A stretch of DNA of 14,476 nt. Origin: DRGV01 sp018903055 [NCBI: bacterium] (GTDB lineage: Bacteria; UBP18; UBA7526). Below, in pieces: positions 1 to 5,431 of this stretch (within the stretch, counting starts at the first letter, position 1; each line of letters starts with the position of its first letter). A program made the translations under genes and the position numbers. The notes beneath the pieces are model-generated. The model was not told where the DNA came from. It ran no database searches and saw nothing but the letters and a program-made list of their open reading frames with translations. The DNA lies in NCBI GenBank assembly GCA_018903055.1, contig JAHIPW010000105.1:1-14476 (forward strand), in the 5' to 3' direction.

Positions 1-106
1 AAGCTTTAGCGCGCCGTTATCTGTCGCTAGACAGAAACGGGGCAAGCTTTAGCGCGCCGTTATCTGTCGCTAGACAGAAACGGGGCAAGCTTTAGCGCGC
101 CGTTAT
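1..106. repeat. 43-bp tandem repeat with internal hairpin
   Basis: Two complete copies (1-43 and 44-86) and a partial third (87-106) follow one another with no spacer. Each full copy holds a nested palindrome: CCGTT and AACGG enclose CTGTC-GCTA-GACAG, so the transcript could fold into a stem on either strand. Each full copy ends with AAACGGGGC, a core seen again at 1768-1775 and, inverted, at 1667-1674. The third copy breaks off inside the histidine kinase gene and supplies its last four codons and its TAA stop (92-94). The array may continue beyond the left edge of the window. Confidence 0.9.
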
Positions 107-1594
107 TTGGCGGGCAGGCAGGATAATTCTAAACTCTACTCCCGCCCCCTTCCTATTTCTCATTTCAATCTCTCCTCCGTGATCCTTAATAATCCCATAA
201 CTTACTGAGAGCCCCAGACCCACTCCCTGGCCCGGCTCCTTGGTAGTGAAGAAGGGTTCAAAGAGCTTATCCATATGCTCCTCTGGGATCCCAGAACCAG
301 TGTCTAAGAAGGTGGCCTCCACCTTCCTTCCCCGGGCAATGTTCCTGGTAGTAATGAATAGCTTCCCTCCCTCGGGCATGGCATCCCGGGCATTGGTCAC
401 CATATTTAAGAATACCTGCTGCAATTGATTGAAATTCCCGGTAACTTTTGAGAGCCGGGAACTTAGATCTTTCACAATCTCTATATTCTGTAGTTTAGTC
501 TGGTGGTTGACTAAGGCGAGGGTGGCCTCGATGGCCTTATTGACATCCACCTCCCTGAACTCCCCTTTTGTCTGACGGGAGAAATTTAATAGCCCGGAGA
601 CAATCTCCTTACAGTGAAGGGCAGCCTCCTCAATAGCCTTTAAATCCTTATATATTTGGTCATCTTCCTTGGTATCTAACAGTGCCGCCTGGGCGAAGCC
701 CAGGATCCCCCCTAAGGGGTTATTCAGTTCATGGGCTACCCCTCCGGCCAATCTGCCTGCGGCCGCCATCTTTCCCGATTGGACGAGCTGCTCCTGGGTA
801 GCCCGTAACTCTCTATAGGCTTTCCTTAGACCCTCTTCCAACTTGGCTTTCTTTGTTACATACTCCACCAGACTCACTGTTCCAATGATGTTATTCTCCC
901 TATTCTTTAGGGGATGGGAGCGGATGTTGATGATCACCTCCTCTTTAACCAGAGGGGGTCGATATCTTATGTTGCTATTGTGGGTGGGTGATCCGGTCTC
1001 TACGAGATGGGAGAGGTTCGCCCTCCAATCGAAATCCTCTGTAGGAGGAAAGATTTCCCAGAAGTATCTCTTCAGAATCTCACTCTTTGATAGATCAATG
1101 TGGGCCTCTAATTCTTTATTGACTCCAGTTAGCTTACCCCATCTATCAGTAGTAACGATCCCTTCAGTGATACTTTCTACAATATTCTCATTATACTCTT
1201 TTAGATAGAATAACTGGCTCCTATAACGAAGGCCGATTCCGGATATTTTTCCCACAATAAAGGCCACCAGGTTAAGAGAGATAACCTTTATTAAGAAGTC
1301 TCTGTCTAAGAAAGCTTCCCGTTCCTCAGGAAAACTAACTAAGACAATGGCGTAGAGGATACTTACGGTACCGGAGATTATTAAGCCCCCTTTTAAGCCA
1401 TAATAGATGGCTCCGGCCAGAATGGGAAGGTAGTAGATGTAGAAGAAGAAGTCCCTCAGTCCATAATCCATATAGAGGTACCAGGACAAGGCAATACAGA
1501 CCAAGAGGGTCAAAGTGACCATCATCCTCTTGAACTGCTCTTCTGGATAGAAGATACCCGGGACCGGTTTGGTCTTATTGGTTCTGGGACTCAT
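92..1594 (-). CDS. Membrane PAS sensor histidine kinase
   Basis: Two-component sensor kinase that would autophosphorylate on histidine and pass the phosphate to a response regulator, none of which is in the window. In the 500-residue form, about four hydrophobic segments occupy residues 24-120. A PAS-like domain follows (about 135-245), then a coiled linker. The dimerisation domain carries the H-box HELNNPL with phosphoacceptor His288. The ATPase domain has an N-box (NMVTNA, about 397-402), a G1 box (DTGSGIP, 431-437), an F-box (LFEPFFTTK) and a G2 box (GVGLGLS, 457-463), so all catalytic motifs are present and the protein should be active. The HELNNPL form resembles NtrB/AtoS-type kinases. 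I chose the ATG at 1594, which has a GGGGG tract 9 bases upstream and lies downstream of a good promoter. A TTG at 1618 is the alternative (508 aa). The last codons (Ile-Thr-Ala-Arg-stop) lie within the 43-bp repeat, so the original C-terminus may have been replaced. The signal sensed is unknown. Confidence 0.93.
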   Translation of the reverse strand: MSPRTNKTKPVPGIFYPEEQFKRMMVTLTLLVCIALSWYLYMDYGLRDFFFYIYYLPILAGAIYYGLKGGLIISGTVSILYAIVLVSFPEEREAFLDRDFLIKVISLNLVAFIVGKISGIGLRYRSQLFYLKEYNENIVESITEGIVTTDRWGKLTGVNKELEAHIDLSKSEILKRYFWEIFPPTEDFDWRANLSHLVETGSPTHNSNIRYRPPLVKEEVIINIRSHPLKNRENNIIGTVSLVEYVTKKAKLEEGLRKAYRELRATQEQLVQSGKMAAAGRLAGGVAHELNNPLGGILGFAQAALLDTKEDDQIYKDLKAIEEAALHCKEIVSGLLNFSRQTKGEFREVDVNKAIEATLALVNHQTKLQNIEIVKDLSSRLSKVTGNFNQLQQVFLNMVTNARDAMPEGGKLFITTRNIARGRKVEATFLDTGSGIPEEHMDKLFEPFFTTKEPGQGVGLGLSVSYGIIKDHGGEIEMRNRKGAGVEFRIILPARQITAR

Positions 1595-1637
1595 TGAATA
1601 TTTCCCCCGAAGATACAATATTTATCTTACCTTGAAT

Positions 1638-1666
1638 AGTTTATCACATTTTTTTGAAGAAATCAA
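1638..1666 (-). promoter_or_regulatory. Sigma-70-type promoter of the histidine kinase
   Basis: On the minus strand a -35 box TTGATT (1661-1666) is separated by exactly 17 bases from a -10 box TAAACT (1638-1643). The -10 box is preceded by TGA, which gives an extended -10 element. The predicted start of transcription, near 1631, leaves a leader of about 36 bases before the ATG at 1594. The -35 box directly abuts the inverted-repeat element at 1667. Confidence 0.65.
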
Positions 1667-1775
1667 GCCCCGTTAGAAATTCTTTAACCAATGTGATTTT
1701 ACTATCTAAAATGTCATCATCTCCTTAGGACGAAATATTTAAGAGAATACATCTATGAAAATTTCTAAACGGGGC
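1667..1775. repeat. Short element with GCCCCGTT(T)AGAAAT inverted ends
   Basis: GCCCCGTTAGAAAT at 1667-1680 is matched in inverted orientation by ATTTCTAAACGGGGC at 1761-1775, with a one-base bulge. The arms enclose about 80 AT-rich bases with no open frame of note. The layout resembles a small non-autonomous palindromic element, but I see no clear target-site duplication and no transposase. The right arm provides the TAG stop (1765-1767) of the displaced uvrA C-terminal frame. The same GCCCCGTT core occurs in the repeat at 1-106. Confidence 0.6.
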
Positions 1776-2036
1776 AAGCCAAAATTTTCTTTAGCAGTTG
1801 TCCGGTGTAGGATTCCTTCTTTCTGGCCACTTTCTCTGGGGTACCGGAGGTAACAATAAAGCCCCCTTCTTCCCCTCCCTCTGCCCCTCAGCATAGAGAG
1901 TATCGAAAGCCAAGGAACTTTTTCCAGAACCCGAGAGTCCAGTAATAACCACTAACTTATTTCTGGGTATCTCAAGGTCGACATTTTTGAGGTTATGCTC
2001 CTTTGCTCCTTTTATGATAATGGCTTCTCTTTTCAT
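1765..2036 (-). pseudogene. uvrA: uvrA remnant: N-terminus joined to C-terminus
   Basis: UvrA is the damage-recognition ATPase of nucleotide excision repair, normally about 940 residues. Here the frame starting at ATG 2036 encodes a typical UvrA N-terminus: [17 protein letters not shown], then Walker A GLSGSGKS (residues 33-40) and [11 protein letters not shown]. After residue 52-53 the match stops and the frame runs out of homology to a TAA at 1791-1793. Just past the break, a different minus-strand frame encodes a typical UvrA C-terminus: EGGEEGG, then [19 protein letters not shown] and KKIL, ending at a TAG at 1765-1767. About 850 internal codons are therefore missing. The join lies at CAGAGG (1878-1883), a short stretch expected on both sides of the break. 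The product lacks Walker B, the zinc modules and the second ATPase, so it cannot work as UvrA. It may be a natural deletion or an assembly misjoin. No strong ribosome-binding site precedes the ATG. Confidence 0.85.
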
Positions 2037-2082
2037 TTTATAAAGTTTGCCCCCAAGGAATTAGATATCATAGGTATAATCT

Positions 2083-2709
2083 TCATCTTAGTCTCCCAAT
2101 GCTCCTTATAATCTGCATAATGAGTCCGCTGAATAGAGGAACGGTCAGGTTATCCTTCCTTCCTGGTGAGAAGAGCTCCACAATGGATGCTGTTAGAGCA
2201 CCGATGAGAAGAATGCCAAAACTTAACTTTAATCTTAAAACTAAGAGAACAATTCCTATTAAGAGGCAGGCAAGAAGGGACCCTAAACCCCCCTCCAGGC
2301 TCTTTCCCTTTATTCTAATCCTTCCCCACTTCTTTCCCACGAGAGAGGCGGCTAAGTCCCCACAGGCCAGAAAGCATAGACTGGCAATGGCAATCCCCTT
2401 CTCAAATAATAGAACGGAGAGAAAGGCGCCGGAGATATAATAGGGATTACCGGAGAAGCTATTTCTCTCTTCTTCCTTGATAATTGTTTTGAAATATTTG
2501 AATATCCGTTCATTTAATCTTGGATAATGAAGTCGAAGAAAGTCAGCGAGAAAGAAGAAAATAAAGAAAATTCCAAAAACAATTAGGGAAATCTTCTTAC
2601 TTGTGAAATAATAGATCGCCGGAAGAAGTAATCCTCCCAAAAGGTGCCATAAAGAGCGTATCGGTTTATTCAAGATATCCTCGCTATGCTCGGAAAGACG
2701 CAGATGCAT
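2083..2709 (-). CDS. SEC59/phytol-kinase-type CTP-dependent lipid kinase
   Basis: Small polytopic membrane protein of about 208 residues from the family that includes dolichol kinase, phytol/farnesol kinase and yeast CTP-dependent diacylglycerol kinase. These enzymes phosphorylate a lipid alcohol at the membrane. Family hallmarks are visible: an opening HLLGGLLLPAIYYF segment, the nucleotide-site motif ACGDLAASLVGKKWGR followed by GKSLEGGLG, and a C-terminal ELFSPGRKDNLTVPL in which the DNLTVPL stretch is diagnostic. The substrate cannot be read from sequence; a polyprenol, a diacylglycerol or another lipid alcohol would fit. The open frame reaches back to a TTG at 2829, but a promoter at 2776-2804 lies inside that extension, so I prefer the ATG at 2709. 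A TTG at 2673, with GAGG five bases upstream, is a real competitor and would begin NKPIRSLWHLLGG. Codons just after the ATG lie next to a GCCCCGTT-type repeat, so the N-terminus may be repeat-derived. Confidence 0.8.
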   Translation of the reverse strand: MHLRLSEHSEDILNKPIRSLWHLLGGLLLPAIYYFTSKKISLIVFGIFFIFFFLADFLRLHYPRLNERIFKYFKTIIKEEERNSFSGNPYYISGAFLSVLLFEKGIAIASLCFLACGDLAASLVGKKWGRIRIKGKSLEGGLGSLLACLLIGIVLLVLRLKLSFGILLIGALTASIVELFSPGRKDNLTVPLFSGLIMQIIRSIGRLR

Positions 2710-2710
2710 A

Positions 2711-2749
2711 CCCCGTAAAGTTGCTACGCACCAACGGGGCAGGCAGGCG
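2711..2749. repeat. CCCCGT/ACGGGG inverted repeat next to a GGCAGGCAGG run
   Basis: CCCCGT (2711-2716) and ACGGGG (2734-2739) form an imperfect palindrome, followed on the plus strand by CAGGCAGGCG. It lies in the leader of the lipid kinase gene, immediately upstream of the chosen ATG. It belongs to the same GC-rich repeat style as those at 1-122 and 2866-2960, where GGCAGGCAGG or AGGCAGGC also occurs. Confidence 0.6.
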
Positions 2750-2775
2750 TTGTCATCCGTTTGAATCTGTTTTTT

Positions 2776-2804
2776 ATAATAGCATACCGCTCTGAATAAT
2801 GCAA
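2776..2804 (-). promoter_or_regulatory. Sigma-70-type promoter of the lipid kinase / uvrA remnant unit
   Basis: On the minus strand the -35 box TTGCAT (2799-2804), a 17-base spacer and the -10 box TATTAT (2776-2781) preceded by TGC form an extended -10 promoter. Transcription would begin near 2769. That is incompatible with translation from the TTG at 2829 and supports a start at 2709 or 2673. Confidence 0.65.
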
Positions 2805-2865
2805 AAAATTTTCGAAATGTTCTTTCCAAATTCTTATGTTTTTTGATAAAAGTTGGGCGCGTTTT

Positions 2866-2907
2866 CCCGCTTTAGCGGGATCCCGCTTCTGGCGGGGCAC
2901 TTGCCCC
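2866..2907. repeat. Cluster of three small GC hairpins
   Basis: Three palindromes stand head to tail: CCCGC-TTTA-GCGGG (2866-2879), CCCGC-TTCTG-GCGGG (2882-2896) and GGGGC-ACTT-GCCCC (2894-2907). The last two overlap, so they would be alternative folds. The cluster lies between the terminator of the plsY block and the lipid kinase promoter. No long T-run follows the hairpins on either strand, so I read it as a repeat cluster rather than a second terminator. Confidence 0.6.
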
Positions 2908-2916
2908 CTCTAATAA

Positions 2917-2960
2917 CAAAAACCCGCCCTGTCTGCCGCCAGGCAGGCGAAAAGGCGGGC
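2917..2960 (-). terminator. Intrinsic terminator after the plsY-like pair
   Basis: Read on the minus strand, GCCCGCC (2954-2960) pairs with GGCGGG (2923-2928), with a further inner stem CTGCC-GCCA-GGCAG (2933-2946). The outer stem is followed directly by TTTTTG. It sits about 50 bases past the stop of the last plsY-like gene and matches a Rho-independent terminator for transcription arriving from the right. Confidence 0.75.
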
Positions 2961-3010
2961 ATTTGAAAGTGAGAAGAGAAGTTAAATAAAAAACAGTTTT
3001 CGGTAGAGAG

Positions 3011-3616
3011 TTAAGGCTCTTGTCTTCTTTCTGTGAGCCTCTTTATGGGAGGAATCTGTCTTATGATTACTACGGCAAAGAGGAGAAGGGTGAGGAAGAA
3101 TAATGGATGGGGCTCTTTGAATCTCATCCAGGTCAAAATAGGCATCAGGATATAGCCGACCATTGCTCCATAGGCCACAGTGGCTTTCCTTCTCTTCAAG
3201 ATAAGCCACGAGCCCAGGCCAACCGCTACAGCAATTAGGAAAACAATCCCGAATTCTTTAGGCAATAGGATAAGAAATGCACCCATGGTCGTCCCCAGAC
3301 CCATTCCTCCTCTGAATTGTAGAAATATCGGCCAGTTATGGCCCAAGATGACTGCCAGAACAACTAAAATTATAGGAGTATAATCGGGAAGAAAGAGCAC
3401 TTTTGCCAGATATACCGGGAGGACTGCCTTGCCAATATCCAAGAGGGCAACCAATGCCCCCCATTTAGGACCCAACTGCCTCCAGGCGCCGGCCACCCCT
3501 GGGTTATCATACTTCCTGATGTCGATCTTTTTTACCGTTCTACCCAAGATATAGGCCCAGTTTACAGAGCCTAATAAATAAGCAAGGATTATCATAAAGA
3601 TGGTTTTGACAATCAT
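3011..3616 (-). CDS. plsY: PlsY-like membrane acyltransferase, second of a tandem pair
   Basis: Polytopic membrane protein of 201 residues, the usual PlsY size. PlsY transfers an acyl group from acyl-phosphate to the sn-1 position of glycerol-3-phosphate, the first step of phospholipid synthesis. The family frame is clear: LLGSVNWAYILGR near the N-terminus, IDIRKYDNPG (31-40) with Arg46, and GHNWPIFLQFRGGMG (92-106). The canonical details are altered. The GSGN-GATN part of motif 1 is shortened and changed, the usual lysine after FxGG in motif 2 is Met105, and the C-terminal HRxNI-type motif 3 is not recognisable. It may be a variant acyltransferase or a partner of the neighbouring copy. Its ATG overlaps the upstream gene's TGA by 4 bases, and AAGGAG lies 5 bases before the start, so the two are translationally coupled. 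Confidence 0.8.
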   Translation of the reverse strand: MIVKTIFMIILAYLLGSVNWAYILGRTVKKIDIRKYDNPGVAGAWRQLGPKWGALVALLDIGKAVLPVYLAKVLFLPDYTPIILVVLAVILGHNWPIFLQFRGGMGLGTTMGAFLILLPKEFGIVFLIAVAVGLGSWLILKRRKATVAYGAMVGYILMPILTWMRFKEPHPLFFLTLLLFAVVIIRQIPPIKRLTERRQEP

Positions 3617-4266
3617 TTCTTCTCCTTAAGCGACGCCTTAATAATGGGAATAAGTTTTCGGGGGACGTTGAGGACCTGCCTTATGGCAGCCAAAAAGAGT
3701 AATAAGAGGCTTAAAATAAAGAGAGCATCAACATCAGGTCCATAGAAGGGCTTTACTAAAAAGGGGAGGAGTAATAGGGCAGCAGCTCCGCCACCTGGTG
3801 CAGTGGACTTGGCTTTCTTGAAGATGGGTAGTTTCCACATAATGAAGCCAGCCAGGATACCAAAGGGTAGAACGATGGCCAACGTCTTGGGCATAAGGCA
3901 GGCAAGTATTCCCACACCACAGGCTAAGCCTCCTCCGCCGCTGAACTTAAAGAATATGGGCCAGTTGTGACCAGCCACAGCGGCTACTGCCACAAAGACC
4001 ACTGGCCAATACTCGTAAGCAATAGGAGGATCAGAAAGAAACATCCTCATAGCAATTAGAGTGGGAATGGCCGCCTTGGCGGCATCTAAAAAACCGACCA
4101 GGAAAGCCCATTTCTTTCCCATGATGCGATATATCGTTCCCCCTCCCGGATTCCCATAATTCCGGATATCAATCCCTCTTACCATTTTGGCGATGATGTA
4201 GGCCCAGAGTAAGGAGCCCAATAGATAACTTCCCACAACCATCAGAATGACCTTGGTAATGAACAT
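3613..4266 (-). CDS. plsY: PlsY-like membrane acyltransferase, first of a tandem pair
   Basis: Paralogue of the following gene, 217 residues with several membrane segments. It shares the frame LLGSLLWAYIIAK, GIDIRNYGNPGGGTIYR (31-47) and GHNWPIFFKFSGGGG (99-113). The same places as in its neighbour differ from classical PlsY: two residues are missing between DIR and NPG, the motif-2 lysine is glycine (GGGG), and no clear HRxNI motif ends the protein. The conserved GHNWPIF segment shows the two copies are closer to each other than to textbook PlsY. A strong GAGGAGG ribosome-binding site precedes ATG 4266. The leader upstream holds the GTTACTA repeat array. A role in making acyl-glycerol-3-phosphate is inferred from the family and the FakA/DegV neighbours. 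Activity towards a different acceptor or donor is possible. Confidence 0.8.
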   Translation of the reverse strand: MFITKVILMVVGSYLLGSLLWAYIIAKMVRGIDIRNYGNPGGGTIYRIMGKKWAFLVGFLDAAKAAIPTLIAMRMFLSDPPIAYEYWPVVFVAVAAVAGHNWPIFFKFSGGGGLACGVGILACLMPKTLAIVLPFGILAGFIMWKLPIFKKAKSTAPGGGAAALLLLPFLVKPFYGPDVDALFILSLLLLFLAAIRQVLNVPRKLIPIIKASLKEKK

Positions 4267-4312
4267 CCTGCCTCCTCACTCTTTCACGGATTAGCGGGGG
4301 AAATAAGTAAAG

Positions 4313-4464
4313 GTTACTAGCAGTTACTAATAGTTACTAAACAGTTACTAAACAGTTACTAACAGTTACCACTGATTAGTATAAAAGCAACCGTTAGTAA
4401 CAGCGAAGCGTAGTAACCGATAGTAACAGTCCCAATCTTTTATTGGGACGTAGTAACCGTTACC
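4313..4464. repeat. GTTACTA array: phased direct copies, then inverted copies
   Basis: This is the 215-base gap between the degV-like gene and the plsY pair. GTTACTA occurs at 4313, 4323, 4333, 4344 and 4355, with a variant GTTACC at 4365, so copies start 10-11 bases apart, about one helical turn. The inverse TAGTAAC follows at 4395, 4411, 4421 and 4451. The two halves can pair into a large imperfect stem. The array lies just upstream of the plsY pair's ribosome-binding site, so it could be an operator array, a structured leader or merely an expanded repeat. A TATACT that could serve as a minus-strand -10 box falls between the halves, but no convincing -35 box was seen. Confidence 0.8.
4429..4449. 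other. 8-bp perfect hairpin inside the GTTACTA array
   Basis: GTCCCAAT and ATTGGGAC enclose the loop CTTTT. It lies about 30 bases past the degV-like stop codon. No T-run follows on the minus strand, so it is a weak candidate for an intrinsic terminator. It may instead be a cruciform or an mRNA-stability hairpin. Confidence 0.55.
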
Positions 4465-4481
4465 CTTCCTTCTAGTCCCTG

Positions 4482-5348
4482 CTACTTCACTAAGTAGTAT
4501 CCAATTCCCCAGCCGCCTGGTCCCAGGTGAACGATCTCACATCTCATCTTTCCTATAATGATCTCTTCGCAGTCTATATTCTTCTTTAACGCCTCTTTAA
4601 GTGCCTCTGTTGCTTCTGGATTATCACCCACATCGGCAATCAAGGCCTTAATCCTCTTGGCCCTAGACTTCTCCATATCAGCCTTTATGGTCTCGATCAT
4701 CTTCTGATTTGCCTGTTGGATATTCCTTCCTCTCCCCAATGGCTCTACAGTCTGTGTTCCATACCTCAAGATTGCTATGGGGATGACCTTCATCAAAGAG
4801 CCCAAGAGAGCCCTTGCCTTCCCTATCCTTCCTCCTCTATGGAGATATTCCAGGTTAGGGAGGGCCATGATGAGAGCGCTTCGAGAAGCAACCTCCTGGG
4901 CAATCTTGGCCACCTCATCCTTGCTCTTTCCTTCCCTGGCTGCCCGGGCAGCCTCTAAGACTGCTAATCCCATAGGATGGGCGATAAGCATAGTATTAAC
5001 CACAGTTACATCTGCTCCTTCTATCTTATTAGCTGCCTCCCTTGCTGCATCAACCGTGGGTTGGCTAAATATTCCTCCTGCTATGGTGATGTTCACAATG
5101 GACTTCCCTTCAGCCATTAATTTTCTATAGACTTCAGCAAACCTCTCAACGTTCATTGCTGCTGTCTTGGGGAAGCCTTTCGATGCTTTTACCTCTGTCA
5201 GGAAATCTTCTGGACTTATCGTCTCGCCAACCCGGTACTCCTTTCCCTCTAAAGTCACAGGGTGAAAGAGCATAGTTATCTCGAGTTCCTTCAAGAGATT
5301 ATCGGGTAACGCATTGGGACAACAAGTAACAATGGCAACCTTTGCCAT
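4482..5348 (-). CDS. DegV/FakB-family fatty-acid-binding protein, divergent
   Basis: DegV-family protein of 288 residues, the usual length. FakB members hold a fatty acid for phosphorylation by FakA and deliver the acyl-phosphate to PlsY. The fold is supported by the N-terminal AIVTCCPNALP strand, NITIAGGIFSQPT, LPNLEYLHRGGRIGKARALLGSLMKVIPI (about 163-191) and the closing VHLGPGGWGIGY. Arg174 of the GGRI motif, Thr62 and His274 remain where the family binds the carboxylate or phosphate. Other usual positions differ: VTDS is VTCC, TSQPS is TAAMN, and LSGT is replaced by IFSQP. The bound ligand may therefore not be an ordinary fatty acid. AAGGAG seven bases before ATG 5348 fixes the start. The gene follows the FakA-like kinase by 83 bases, the arrangement expected of a functional pair. 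Confidence 0.85.
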   Translation of the reverse strand: MAKVAIVTCCPNALPDNLLKELEITMLFHPVTLEGKEYRVGETISPEDFLTEVKASKGFPKTAAMNVERFAEVYRKLMAEGKSIVNITIAGGIFSQPTVDAAREAANKIEGADVTVVNTMLIAHPMGLAVLEAARAAREGKSKDEVAKIAQEVASRSALIMALPNLEYLHRGGRIGKARALLGSLMKVIPIAILRYGTQTVEPLGRGRNIQQANQKMIETIKADMEKSRAKRIKALIADVGDNPEATEALKEALKKNIDCEEIIIGKMRCEIVHLGPGGWGIGYYLVK

Positions 5349-5395
5349 CTTAAATCTCCTTAATAATTAGCTACAATCTTCAAGCTTCTTTTTAT

Positions 5396-5429
5396 AGCCT
5401 GTAGCCTGCGGCTTGTGGCCTGTGGCTTA
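5396..5429. repeat. Heptamer tandem repeat RGCYTGY, about five units
   Basis: Successive units AGCCTGT, AGCCTGC, GGCTTGT, GGCCTGT and GGCTTA run without interruption between the fakA-like stop codon and the degV-like gene. The period of seven is exact while the units have drifted. I see no promoter or terminator in the 83-base gap. Confidence 0.8.
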
Positions 5430-5431
5430 TT

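Noticed and set aside
1-106. CRISPR-like direct repeats
   Set aside because: The copies are head to tail with a period equal to the unit length, no unique spacers and no cas genes.
843-1208. Plus-strand open frame opposite the histidine kinase
   Set aside because: Its product has no recognisable domain, and the opposite strand carries a complete conserved kinase. The same applies to plus-strand frames at 2099-2440, 4777-5130, 5847-6224, 8883-9287 and 12060-12386.
1667-1775. Insertion sequence
   Set aside because: About 109 bases with inverted ends but no transposase frame and no clear target duplication; described as a small repeat element instead.
2982-3209. Second minus-strand frame overlapping the end of the plsY-like gene
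   Set aside because: It overlaps the membrane acyltransferase out of frame, lacks a domain and is explained as a shadow.
4429-4449. Intrinsic terminator of the degV-like gene
   Set aside because: The hairpin is perfect but no T-run follows it on the minus strand, so it is listed only as a hairpin.
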